Origin: Collinsella sp. UBA6357
GTDB taxonomy: Bacteria; Actinomycetota; Coriobacteriia; Coriobacteriales; Coriobacteriaceae
DNA: 64,000 bases
Assembly: GCA_002437815.1 (NCBI GenBank)
Contig: DJRP01000032.1
Location: 40,949 to 104,948, forward strand
Direction: 5' to 3'
This document shows, one piece after another, positions 53,243 through 62,086 of this stretch. The position numbers and the translations under genes were made by a program. How positions within the stretch are numbered: the stretch's first letter is position 1; each line of letters begins with the position of its first letter. Below the pieces are notes generated by a model, which was not told where the DNA came from, did no database searches, and worked only from the letters and a program-made list of their open reading frames with translations.

Positions 53243-53278
53243 TAACACTTTGTTATCGATTGATTAAACCGATTTAAT
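53243..53278 (+). promoter_or_regulatory. Palindromes upstream of the urease cluster
   Basis: TAACACTTTGTTA (53243-53255) and ATTAAACCGATTTAAT (53263-53278) are perfect palindromes about 65-100 bases before the first gene. The second has a central CG and shares its inner 12 bases, on the other strand, with the palindrome before fbp. They may be regulator sites; which regulator is unknown. Confidence 0.5.
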
Positions 53279-53341
53279 AACGCACCGATCCTTATAGGTC
53301 ACGCCGCTAGCATCCTCTCAAGATAAACGAGAGGAGTTACC

Positions 53342-54559
53342 ATGTCTGACAAAGCTTCCGATCAAAACGAATCGGCCCCACGATTCGGCTCGCCCCTAGG
53401 CTTTGGAATCGCCCTGCTGGTCGGTTTTGGGCTCTACGCCCTGCTCAGTGCCCTCGTCAACCGGAGACCCGCGCTTATGCCGCAGCTCAACTATGCGAGC
53501 ATCATCGACGGCATCGCGTCATCGTTCCCCAAGCAACTCCTCTGGTTTCTTATGGACTTCACCGAGCCGCAGTTCTACGCGAGCGTCTTTGCCGGCGCGG
53601 GAACCATCATCGGAGGCGCGTTCGCCTATCTGCTGGCGCGCAGAAACAGCCGCTTTCAGGGCTTTACCGTCTGCTACGGCGAACATCGTATGTTCCCGTG
53701 GGTCCTCGCCTCGCAGATGTTAAGCCTCAGCCTCACGATCTTCGTCTTCCGCTTCATCGACGGCTTCGATGCCGCGGGCGACGTGACTTTCGTCGCTACC
53801 TTCGTTCCCATTGTGGCCGCACCGCCCGCCACCATGTTGCTCTACGGACCGAGCGTTCCGGCCCTCCTGACTTCAAGCACACTCGCCGCGCTCTTGTGCT
53901 CGCCGACCGCAACCTGGCTCGCCGCACACATCACCGGGCCCCTCGGCCTCCCCGGCGTCGTCGCGAACGTCACCGCCATGGCGCTCACCGGCTATGCGAT
54001 CTTCATCGTTCTGCGTGAACTTCCCCGGATCGAGAAAAAGGAGATTCCCGAAAACCGCGGCACCCTGAGTCCCGTCGAGAACACCACGGCCCCGCTCTGG
54101 TTCGTCCGCCGCGTCCTTGCCGAGTTCTCCGAGGCCCCATTCTACGGCAACGAGGTCGCAAGCCTCTTTATCTTCGCTGGCCTCATCCTAGGCACCGTCC
54201 TCTGTCCCGCCCACAACGTCAACGGCACCGGCGACGCCCTGCCCGCGATCGTGCTCTCGCAGTTCACCGCAGCCTCAGTAGGCGTGTTCCTCTATGCAGG
54301 CAAATTCGCGGATGGCGGTTGGTACGCCACCTACGTGCCCGTCGTGAGCACCGGTCCCGCCTGCGTGCTCGCACTCGGCGCCAGCATCCCCGTGGCGCTC
54401 GTGTCGGGAGCCCTCGGCGGCATCCTCGGCGGCCCCGTCGCGGAACTTATCGCCGCCTGGCTTCCCAAGGACGTCCACGGCACCGTTGCCAACGTGGCCT
54501 CAATGGCGATCACCACCGCGTTCGTCTACATCGCCATGAACGCACTCCCCTGGTTCTAA
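53342..54559 (+). CDS. Internally duplicated polytopic membrane protein of the urease cluster
   Basis: 405 residues, about ten membrane helices, not recognised as UreI, UT, AmiS or a nickel permease. The two halves are similar: TEPQFYASVFAGAGTIIGG with SEAPFYGNEVASLFIFAGLI; FVPIVAAPPATMLLYGPSVP with YVPVVSTGPACVLALGASIP; GVVANVTAMALTGYAIFIV with GTVANVASMAITTAFVYIA. It is 52 bases upstream of ureA and co-directional. Gene order suggests a urea or nickel transporter, but this is inference. The start follows GAGAGGAG. Confidence 0.65.
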   Translation: MSDKASDQNESAPRFGSPLGFGIALLVGFGLYALLSALVNRRPALMPQLNYASIIDGIASSFPKQLLWFLMDFTEPQFYASVFAGAGTIIGGAFAYLLARRNSRFQGFTVCYGEHRMFPWVLASQMLSLSLTIFVFRFIDGFDAAGDVTFVATFVPIVAAPPATMLLYGPSVPALLTSSTLAALLCSPTATWLAAHITGPLGLPGVVANVTAMALTGYAIFIVLRELPRIEKKEIPENRGTLSPVENTTAPLWFVRRVLAEFSEAPFYGNEVASLFIFAGLILGTVLCPAHNVNGTGDALPAIVLSQFTAASVGVFLYAGKFADGGWYATYVPVVSTGPACVLALGASIPVALVSGALGGILGGPVAELIAAWLPKDVHGTVANVASMAITTAFVYIAMNALPWF

Positions 54560-54611
54560 CCGCCGACGCCGCCATCGCCCAAAGATAACCACCAAATGAA
54601 AGGAACGTACC

Positions 54612-54914
54612 GTGAGATTAAACGACAAAGACCAAGAGAAGCTCATGCTCCATATGGCAGGAAACCTCGCCAAGGAGCGCCGTGAGCGCGGGCTCAAGCT
54701 CAACTACCCCGAATCCGTGGCGCTCATCAGCTCCGAGCTACTCGAGCTCGCGCGCGATGGCCATGATGTGGCCGAACTCATGAGCCTGGGAAAGCAGATC
54801 CTCACCCGAGGGGACGTCATGGAGGGCGTCGCCGATATGGTTGCCGAGGTCCAAGTCGAGGCCACCTTCCCCGACGGCACCAAACTCGTCACCGTCCACG
54901 ACCCCATCCAGTAG
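54612..54914 (+). CDS. ureA: Urease gamma subunit
   Basis: 100 residues, the normal length. It starts MRLNDKDQEKLMLHMAGNLA with a GTG codon after AAAGGAA and has ALISSELLELARDG and GVADMVAEVQVEATFPDGTK, all typical. It forms the urease holoenzyme with UreB and UreC. The three subunits are separate genes, as in most non-Helicobacter bacteria. UreB begins 18 bases after its stop. Confidence 0.97.
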   Translation: MRLNDKDQEKLMLHMAGNLAKERRERGLKLNYPESVALISSELLELARDGHDVAELMSLGKQILTRGDVMEGVADMVAEVQVEATFPDGTKLVTVHDPIQ

Positions 54915-54932
54915 CAGCAAGGAGCAAATACC

Positions 54933-55358
54933 ATGAAGGTAGGAGAAGTCATCTGCGCCGACGAGCCGATCGTACTCAACGCCGGCCGCGTCACCAAACA
55001 AATCAGGGTAGCTAACAAGGGCGATCGCCCCGTCCAGGTGGGAAGCCATATCCACTTTTTCGAGGTTAACCGAGCGCTCGCCTTCGACCGCGCCGAGGCC
55101 TTCGGTTATCGCCTCGATATCCCCAGTGGCACATCGGTGCGCTTTGAGCCGGGCGAGGAGAAAGTAGTGGACCTCGTCGAGCTCGGCGGAGCCAAGCGCG
55201 TCTTCGGTCTCAACGATCTCACACGCGGCGAGGCGGTACCCCGCAACCTTGCGGCCAGCATGGAGAAGGCACGCCGCCGCGGCTTCCTTGAGTACCACGA
55301 GGGGCCGGCGACCGGATTTCCCAAGGGTTGGGATAACGACATCGAGGAGGCAGAATAA
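54933..55358 (+). CDS. ureB: Urease beta subunit
   Basis: 141 residues. GDRPVQVGSHIHFFEVNRAL near 31 and FDRAEAFGYRLDIPSGTSVRF are highly conserved family segments. The C-terminal 40 residues are longer than the minimal beta subunit. It is structural, bracing the alpha subunit. Its stop is 2 bases before ureC. The start follows AAGGAG. Confidence 0.97.
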   Translation: MKVGEVICADEPIVLNAGRVTKQIRVANKGDRPVQVGSHIHFFEVNRALAFDRAEAFGYRLDIPSGTSVRFEPGEEKVVDLVELGGAKRVFGLNDLTRGEAVPRNLAASMEKARRRGFLEYHEGPATGFPKGWDNDIEEAE

Positions 55359-55360
55359 CC

Positions 55361-57082
55361 ATGGCAGTCACCATCGACCGCAACAAATACGCCGCCATGT
55401 ACGGCCCCACCGTGGGTGACAAGGTGCGCCTGGCGGACACCGACCTTGTCATCGAGGTTGAACGAGACCTGACGAACTACGGCGACGAAGCCAAGTTCGG
55501 CGGCGGCAAGACACTCCGCGACGGCATGGGGCAGTCCGTGACCACCACAAGTGCCGACGGTGACCTCGACCTCGTGATCACCAACGCGCTCGTGCTCGAC
55601 TACACCGGCATCTACAAGGCCGATATCGGCATCAAGGGCGGCTATATCGTCGGTATCGGGCACGCCGGCAACCCCGATATCATGGACGGCGTGACCCCGG
55701 GCATGACCGTGGGAGCCGGCACCGAGGCGCTCGCCGGCGAGGGTCTAATCCTCACCGCGGGCGGTCTGGACACGCACATCCACTTCATCTGCCCCCAGCA
55801 GATCGACTGCGCACTCTATTCGGGCGTGACCACCATGATCGGCGGCGGCACGGGTCCCGCTGACGGCACCAACGCCGTCACCTCCACACCGGGTCCCTGG
55901 AACATCTCGATGATGCTCAAAGCAGCCGAGGAATACCCCATAAACCTCGGCTTCACCGGCAAGGGCAACTGCTCAGACGAGCGCCCGCTCGCCGAGCAGA
56001 TCGAGGCCGGCGCCATCGGCCTTAAGGTCCACGAGGACTGGGGTGCCACGCCTGCGGCCATCAACCACGCTCTCAACGTGGCCGACGCCTACGACGTACA
56101 GGTCGCACTCCACACCGATACCCTCAACGAAGCCGGCTGCGTCGAGGACACCATCGCCGCGATCGGCGGGCGCGCCATCCACACCTACCATACCGAGGGC
56201 GCCGGCGGCGGCCACGCACCCGACATCATCCGCATCGCGAGCGAACCCAACGTGCTCCCCAGCTCGACCAACCCCACGATGCCCTTCACCCACAACACCC
56301 TCGACGAGCATATGGACATGCTCATGGTGTGCCATCACCTGGACAAGCGCATCCCCGAGGACGTCGCCTTCGCCGACAGCCGCATCCGCCCCGAGACGAT
56401 TGCGGCAGAGGACGTGCTGCAGGACATGGGCGTCTTTAGCATGATGAGCTCCGACAGCCAGGCCATGGGCCGCGTGGGAGAAGTCATCACCCGCACCTGG
56501 CAGACCGCCTCCAAGATGCGCGCCCAGCGCGGGCCGCTTCCCGAGGACGAGGGACACGGCAACGACAACTTCCGCGCCCGCCGCTACGTCGCCAAGTACA
56601 CGATCAACCCTGCGCTCACCCACGGCGTGGCCGACTACGTGGGCTCGGTCGAGGTGGGCAAATTCGCCGACCTCGTGCTCTGGAACCCCGCGTTCTTCGG
56701 CTCGCGCCCCGACATCATCATCAAGGGTGGCATGATCGTTGCCTCCAAGATGGGCGATGCCAACGCTTCGATCCCCACCACCGAGCCGGTCACCTACCGT
56801 CATATGTTCGCAGCCGACGGTCTGGCGCGCAGCACGAGCTGTCTCACGTTTGTGAGTCAGGCGGCGCTCGACCTCGAAGTGCCCAAGAAGCTCGGCCTCA
56901 AGAAACACGCCGTCGCCGTTCACGGCTGCCGCACCGTGGGCAAGGCCGACATGAAGCTCAACGGCGCCATGCCCAAGATCGAGGTCGACCCCGAGACCTA
57001 CAAGGTGACGGTTGACGGCAAGCTCGCGAGCTGCGAGCCGGCAACCAAGCTGCCGCTCACTCAGCTCTACAACCTGTTCTAG
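55361..57082 (+). CDS. ureC: Urease alpha (catalytic) subunit
   Basis: 573 residues. It hydrolyses urea to ammonia and carbamate with two nickel ions. The expected ligands are present: His139 and His141 (DTHIHF), Lys222 for carbamylation (LKVHEDWG), His251, His277 and Asp365 (SSDSQAMG). The flap Cys324-His325 (MVCHHL) is also present. All key residues are intact, so the enzyme should be active once matured by UreE, F, G and D encoded downstream. Confidence 0.98.
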   Translation: MAVTIDRNKYAAMYGPTVGDKVRLADTDLVIEVERDLTNYGDEAKFGGGKTLRDGMGQSVTTTSADGDLDLVITNALVLDYTGIYKADIGIKGGYIVGIGHAGNPDIMDGVTPGMTVGAGTEALAGEGLILTAGGLDTHIHFICPQQIDCALYSGVTTMIGGGTGPADGTNAVTSTPGPWNISMMLKAAEEYPINLGFTGKGNCSDERPLAEQIEAGAIGLKVHEDWGATPAAINHALNVADAYDVQVALHTDTLNEAGCVEDTIAAIGGRAIHTYHTEGAGGGHAPDIIRIASEPNVLPSSTNPTMPFTHNTLDEHMDMLMVCHHLDKRIPEDVAFADSRIRPETIAAEDVLQDMGVFSMMSSDSQAMGRVGEVITRTWQTASKMRAQRGPLPEDEGHGNDNFRARRYVAKYTINPALTHGVADYVGSVEVGKFADLVLWNPAFFGSRPDIIIKGGMIVASKMGDANASIPTTEPVTYRHMFAADGLARSTSCLTFVSQAALDLEVPKKLGLKKHAVAVHGCRTVGKADMKLNGAMPKIEVDPETYKVTVDGKLASCEPATKLPLTQLYNLF

Positions 57083-57142
57083 AACCAGAAGCGACTCACC
57101 CGCACGCAGCGATACCCATACGAGACACGAAAGGAGGGGCGC

Positions 57143-57721
57143 ATGCTTTACACGGATATCGAGGGCAATCTCAACGACCCCTCCTTTGAACTTATGCTGC
57201 GCCGCCGGCTGGGTGGAGCATTCGACATCGACGAGGTTCCACTCGACTGGGACGAATGCCGGCGCCGTGTGATCCGCACGGCAAGCGAAGGCGGGCGCGA
57301 TATCGGGATCCGCTTGGGCGATCGTGCACTTGAAACCCCCATCGCCGACGGAGACGTCTTGGGTATCGACGAGACCGCCGACAAGATCCCCGTCGTCATT
57401 GTTGCCCGCCCGCGCTCGACCGAGGTTTACATGATCGAATGCGACCGCATGGAGCCGATGGCGCTCGCCCACGCCTGCTGGGAGGTGGGCAACATGCACG
57501 CGCCGCTCTTTCGCGGCAACTCCGATGAGCACACGGTTCGCCTGCTCGCACCCGCCATACCCGTGCTCGACCGCATGTTGTCCGACATACCGGGTGTCAA
57601 ACTCTCCCGCGTGGTCTGCCGGCTTCAGGCGGACCTACGGTTCTCCACCCGTGCCGTCCAGGCAACCGTCGAGCTCGCCCGCGACTTTAAGATCGTGACC
57701 AAGAAAGGCGGTACCTCGTGA
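57143..57721 (+). CDS. ureE: Urease accessory nickel chaperone UreE
   Basis: 192 residues. It carries nickel to the UreG-UreF-UreD complex. The N-terminal peptide-binding region and a C-terminal domain with MLxxC-type elements (ALAHACWEVGNMHAPLF near 110, with the conserved His of the nickel site) are seen. The Cys-His-rich tail found in some UreE proteins is lacking. It follows AAGGAGG and overlaps ureF by 4 bases. Confidence 0.92.
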   Translation: MLYTDIEGNLNDPSFELMLRRRLGGAFDIDEVPLDWDECRRRVIRTASEGGRDIGIRLGDRALETPIADGDVLGIDETADKIPVVIVARPRSTEVYMIECDRMEPMALAHACWEVGNMHAPLFRGNSDEHTVRLLAPAIPVLDRMLSDIPGVKLSRVVCRLQADLRFSTRAVQATVELARDFKIVTKKGGTS

Positions 57722-58410
57722 CGCCCCGATCCGAGCTGCTGCTGCAGCAGATCTGCGACTCCATGTTCCCCATCGGAGCCTATTCACACTCCTACGGCCT
57801 CGAGACCTTCATCCAGCTCGATATCGTGCACGACGCCGCCACGACGCAAAAATACGTACACGACCAGATTCGCTATCCGCTCACCTACACCGAGCTTTTG
57901 GGCATGCGTCTCGCCTATGGCGCGGCTGCAGAGCGCAACCTGGCGACCATAGTCGATCTTGAGAATGAGCTCGAGGCGCTTAAGACCCCGTGCGAGATGC
58001 GTGGTGCCAGCAATAAACTCGCCACCCGCTTTATCCGCACGATACTCGACCTGGACGAGCTCGATGCGGAAGACGCCGAACTATTCGCATGTTACGGAAA
58101 TGCCGATCGCAACCATGCGGTCAACGTTGCCTATGGCGTATTCTGCGCACTCGCGGGCATCGACCTCGACACCCTCCTGCAACGCTGGGCCTATGCCCAG
58201 CTCTCGGCGATGGTCGTCAACTGCGTCAAAACGGTACCGCTTTCCCAGACGGCCGGCCAGCGAATCATCGCGGCGTCGTTCGATGCGGTACTCAAGGCGT
58301 GCGAAACCGCCATGACATGTGATACCGAGATGCTTGGGCTCTCCTGCCCCGGATTCGACACACGCAGCATCGAGCACGAGACGCTCTATTCGCGCCTCTA
58401 TATGAGCTGA
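57718..58410 (+). CDS. ureF: Urease accessory protein UreF
   Basis: 230 residues, all-helical. MFPIGAYSHSYGLETFIQ near 17 is the family hallmark, and the C-terminal SQTAGQRIIA segment near 180 is conserved. It bridges UreD and UreG and controls GTP use during nickel loading. It begins with a GTG that overlaps the ureE stop codon (GTGA). Confidence 0.94.
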   Translation: MTPRSELLLQQICDSMFPIGAYSHSYGLETFIQLDIVHDAATTQKYVHDQIRYPLTYTELLGMRLAYGAAAERNLATIVDLENELEALKTPCEMRGASNKLATRFIRTILDLDELDAEDAELFACYGNADRNHAVNVAYGVFCALAGIDLDTLLQRWAYAQLSAMVVNCVKTVPLSQTAGQRIIAASFDAVLKACETAMTCDTEMLGLSCPGFDTRSIEHETLYSRLYMS

Positions 58411-58487
58411 CCGCCCGTCGTCCAGGACCGTTGCAACTGACCGCGGCGGCAATAAGTCTCAGCGACCCATCCTTGAAAGGAAGCAAG

Positions 58488-59108
58488 ATGTCACACGTTC
58501 GCATAGGAATCGCTGGACCCGTAGGATCGGGCAAGACCGCGCTTATCGAGGCACTGGTTCGAAAGATGGCAGGCGACTATTCGATTGGCGTCGTCACCAA
58601 CGACATCTACACCCATGAGGATGCCCAGTTCCTCACCAAGAACTCGGTGCTACCCGCCGATCGCATTGTAGGTGTCGAGACCGGCGGTTGTCCCCACACC
58701 GCCATACGCGAGGACGCCAGTATGAATCTTGAGGCCGTCGAGGGCCTTGTGACGACACATCCCGATATCCAAATCGTCTTTGTCGAGAGCGGCGGCGACA
58801 ACCTCTCAGCGACCTTCTCGCCCGAGCTCGCCGATGCCACCGTCTTTGTGATCGACGTGGCCGAGGGCGACAAGATACCCCGCAAGGGCGGACCCGGCAT
58901 CATGAAGAGCGACCTGCTCGTCATCAACAAGATCGACCTCGCCCCCTACGTGGGAGCATCACTCGAGGTCATGGACCGCGACTCGCGCCGTATGCGCGGC
59001 TCGCGCCCCTTCCTGTTCACCAACATCATGAAAGGCGAGGGCGTAGACAAAGTCATCGCTTGGATCAAACATAGCGTGCTGCTTGAGGACCTTGCCGAGG
59101 AGGCCTAG
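58488..59108 (+). CDS. ureG: Urease accessory GTPase UreG
   Basis: 206 residues. The P-loop is GPVGSGKTALIEAL near 9, with nickel-site C-P-H (GGCPHTAIRED) near 68 and VINKIDLAPYVG near 145. GTP hydrolysis drives nickel insertion into UreC. The start at 58488 follows GAAAGGAAG; the upstream open frame has no homology. It ends immediately before ureD. Confidence 0.97.
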   Translation: MSHVRIGIAGPVGSGKTALIEALVRKMAGDYSIGVVTNDIYTHEDAQFLTKNSVLPADRIVGVETGGCPHTAIREDASMNLEAVEGLVTTHPDIQIVFVESGGDNLSATFSPELADATVFVIDVAEGDKIPRKGGPGIMKSDLLVINKIDLAPYVGASLEVMDRDSRRMRGSRPFLFTNIMKGEGVDKVIAWIKHSVLLEDLAEEA

Positions 59109-60050
59109 ATGCGATGCCCACAGGAACAAACCGCTGGCGACGGCGCCGGCAACCGATTCGGACGAACCTCTGAGCTCAGACTTCGCGCCGTAGCGCGCAA
59201 CGGCGCGACTGCCGTGCCGGAACTGTATGCGACGATGCCCTTCAAGGTCATGCACGCGTTCGATATGCGAGCACAAGATCTATCCGGCTACACGCGCCTC
59301 ACCGACGCAGCCCGGGCCGATAACCGCACGCTTGCGGCCCCCAAGCAGCTCATGGTGATGAGCGTCTCGGCCGGCATCATGGCGGGCGACCGGCAGGAGC
59401 TCGACATCAAAGTCGGGCGTGGCGCGGCCCTTTCGATGACCACCCAGGCGTTCGAGAAGATACACCGCATGGAAGCGGGCGAGCATGCCAAGCGTCACAC
59501 GCGGATCCATGTCGACGCCCATGCCTACCTCGACTACCGGCCGCTCCCCCAGATTCCCTTTGCTGACTCGTCGTACACGACCGATACGATCATCGAACTC
59601 GGGGGCAGAACGTCTCATCTCATCTATGAAGAGATCCTAAGCTGTGGGCGCGCGGCGCGCGGCGAGCGCTTCGCCTACCGCGACTACCGCAGCCACGTGC
59701 GAATCGAACTCGCTGGAACGCCGATCTTTATCGACAATACGGTCTATCGACCCACCGACATGGATATGCAAGGTTTGGGGTTCTATGGCGGATACTCGCA
59801 CCTGGCGAATATGGTTCTTGTGAACCTTGACATCGATGACAAGCGCTTTGCCGAGATTCGTGCCTATCTACAATCACAAACCGGCGAAATCGGCGCCGGA
59901 GCCGGAGCATCCATAAACGATGAACCGAGCGAGGATGAAATCGCTGGCGGCATCACGCGGCTTGCCAGCGGCGATTGCCTGGTCAAGTTGCTGGGGCAGC
60001 GCGCCCAACGCTTGCAGGAGATTTTAGAGCACATCCGGTATCTAGTCTAA
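59109..60050 (+). CDS. ureD: Urease accessory protein UreD (UreH)
   Basis: 313 residues. PKQLMVMSVSAGIMAGDRQELDI near 77 and TTQAFEKIHRM near 112 are conserved UreD segments. It forms the base of the maturation complex with UreF on the apo-urease. The ATG follows the ureG stop codon with no gap. It is the last gene of the cluster; the N-terminal 30 residues are unusually long and polar. Confidence 0.92.
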   Translation: MRCPQEQTAGDGAGNRFGRTSELRLRAVARNGATAVPELYATMPFKVMHAFDMRAQDLSGYTRLTDAARADNRTLAAPKQLMVMSVSAGIMAGDRQELDIKVGRGAALSMTTQAFEKIHRMEAGEHAKRHTRIHVDAHAYLDYRPLPQIPFADSSYTTDTIIELGGRTSHLIYEEILSCGRAARGERFAYRDYRSHVRIELAGTPIFIDNTVYRPTDMDMQGLGFYGGYSHLANMVLVNLDIDDKRFAEIRAYLQSQTGEIGAGAGASINDEPSEDEIAGGITRLASGDCLVKLLGQRAQRLQEILEHIRYLV

Positions 60051-60173
60051 TGAATGAACGCGCATGCCATCGGCGCAGGATCGTCTAGCGCTAAGCTAAA
60101 CTCGTTCTGTAAGCAAAGGACCAGTGTTCATGACGAGTCATCCATCAACCAGCATCCTCGCGCAGAGCAGAAA

Positions 60174-60211
60174 AAAGGGCGGCCGGATGTTGCATGCATC
60201 CAGCCGCCCTT
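60174..60211 (-). terminator. Terminator of fhs
   Basis: On the minus strand AAGGGCGGC pairs with GCCGCCCTT around an inner GGATGCATGCAACATCC hairpin, followed by TTTTTT. It also lies downstream of the convergent urease cluster. Confidence 0.9.
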
Positions 60212-60234
60212 GGCAGTGTTATGTCGATTGAATC

Positions 60235-61902
60235 TTAGAACAGACCCGTAATGTTGCCGTTATCATCGACATCGATGTTCTCGGCCGCCGGAACCTTGGG
60301 CAGGCCCGGCATCGTGAGTACGTTGCCGGTGAGCGCGACCACGAAGTGGGCGCCGGCCGAGACCTTGAGCTCGCGCACCGTGATCCTAAAGCCCTCAGGG
60401 GCGCCGAGCGCCTTGGCGTTATCGCTAAAGCTGTACTGCGTCTTTGCCACGCACACGGGCAGATTGCCAAAACCGTTTTCGCGCAGCTCGGCAAGTTGGC
60501 GTTTGGCAGCCGGCGTAAAGTCCACGCCGTCGGCGCGATAGATCTTCGTCGCGATGGCCTCGAGCGCATCGGCCACATCGGCGCCGTCCTCGTATGCAAA
60601 CTTGAGCTCACTCGGCTGGTCGATCAGACGCAGCACCTCGTCGGCCAGATCGAGCGCACCCTCACCGCCCTTGGCCCAGACCTCGGACAGCTTGACGTTG
60701 ACGCCGAGCTTTTGGCACTCAGACTCGATCAGGGCAAGTTCCGCCTCGGTATCCGAGGGGAATCGGTTGATGGCGACCACGCACGGCAGACCGAACACGT
60801 TCTGGATATTGTCGACATGACGCAGCAGGTTGGGCATACCGGCCTTGAGCGCCTCGAGGTTCTCTTCGTTGAGATCGGCCTTCTCAACGCCACCGTTGTA
60901 TTTAAGGGCGCGAGCCGTCGCCACGATGACCACGGCACTCGGATGCACGCCTGTCATGCGGCACTTGATGTCGAGGAATTTCTCGGCACCCAAATCAGCA
61001 CCGAAGCCGGCCTCGGTGATCGCCACGTCGCCAAAACGCATGGCCATGCGGGTGGCCATGATGGAGTTGCAGCCGTGAGCGATGTTGGCAAAGGGGCCGC
61101 CGTGAACGAACGCCGGGGTTCCCTCAAGCGTCTGGACCAAATTGGGCTTGAGTGCATCTTTAAGTAGGGCGGCCATGGCACCCTGGGCCTTGAGATCACA
61201 GGCACGGACCGGCTCTCCGGCATAGGTATAGCCGACCACGATCTCGCCCAGACGCTCTTTGAGGTCGCTTATGCTCGTGGACAGGCAGAGGATAGCCATG
61301 ACCTCGGAGGCCACGGTGATATCAAAGCCGTCCTCGCGCGGCACGCCCTGAGCCTTGCCGCCGATACCGTCGATCACGTGGCGGAGCTGGCGATCGTTCA
61401 TATCGACCACGCGCTTCCATGTGATGCGCTTGACGTCAATCCCCAGCTTGTTGCCCTGCTGAATATGGTTGTCGAGCATGGCTGCCAGGAGATTGTTGGC
61501 CGCACCGATCGCATGGAAATCGCCCGTAAAGTGCAGGTTGATGTCCTCCATGGGAATCACCTGGGCCCAGCCACCGCCGGCGGCACCGCCCTTGACGCCA
61601 AACACGGGTCCGAGCGAGGGCTCGCGTAGGGCAACGGCGCTCTTGATACCGCGGCGACGCAGACCATCCGCAAGACCGATAGTGGTCGTGGTCTTGCCTT
61701 CACCGGCAGGCGTGGGGTTGATAGCGGTCACCAGCACTAACTTGGAAGTGTGGTTCGTGGGCTCGTTAAGCAGCGAATAGTCGACCTTGGCCTTGTCGAA
61801 ACCGTACGGGATCAGATGTTTGACATCCACGCCGGCGTTCTCGGCCACCTGGGTGATAGGAAGCGGCGTGACGGAATGTGCGATTTCGATATCAGTAGGC
61901 AT
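60235..61902 (-). CDS. fhs: Formate-tetrahydrofolate ligase
   Basis: 555 residues, full length. It makes 10-formyl-THF from formate, THF and ATP. The P-loop is TPAGEGKTTTTIGLA near 63; REPSLGPVFGVKGGAAGGG near 95 and LHFTGDFHAI near 123 are highly conserved. The start follows GAAAGGA. It is transcribed alone and complements folD and fchA 11 kb away, giving a full route from formate to methylene-THF. Confidence 0.97.
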   Translation of the reverse strand: MPTDIEIAHSVTPLPITQVAENAGVDVKHLIPYGFDKAKVDYSLLNEPTNHTSKLVLVTAINPTPAGEGKTTTTIGLADGLRRRGIKSAVALREPSLGPVFGVKGGAAGGGWAQVIPMEDINLHFTGDFHAIGAANNLLAAMLDNHIQQGNKLGIDVKRITWKRVVDMNDRQLRHVIDGIGGKAQGVPREDGFDITVASEVMAILCLSTSISDLKERLGEIVVGYTYAGEPVRACDLKAQGAMAALLKDALKPNLVQTLEGTPAFVHGGPFANIAHGCNSIMATRMAMRFGDVAITEAGFGADLGAEKFLDIKCRMTGVHPSAVVIVATARALKYNGGVEKADLNEENLEALKAGMPNLLRHVDNIQNVFGLPCVVAINRFPSDTEAELALIESECQKLGVNVKLSEVWAKGGEGALDLADEVLRLIDQPSELKFAYEDGADVADALEAIATKIYRADGVDFTPAAKRQLAELRENGFGNLPVCVAKTQYSFSDNAKALGAPEGFRITVRELKVSAGAHFVVALTGNVLTMPGLPKVPAAENIDVDDNGNITGLF

Positions 61903-62086
61903 GGACGGTCCTTTCGTTTGTTATGAGAAAGACTCGACCAGCATAGCACGCAGGGCCAGCGCTCCTCCCTGCCGATCCCCGTGCAACCATACCTTTATCG
62001 GATAACCAGCCATCAAACAAAACAGCAGGTAGGCAAACAAATTGTTGAAATCGTTTCTACCGAGTGCCGCCCCTTAAAGCAAGGTC

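Noticed and set aside
53342..54559. Assignment as a known urea channel (UreI, UT or Yut)
   Set aside because: Length, helix count and motifs do not match those families; only gene order suggests urea or nickel.
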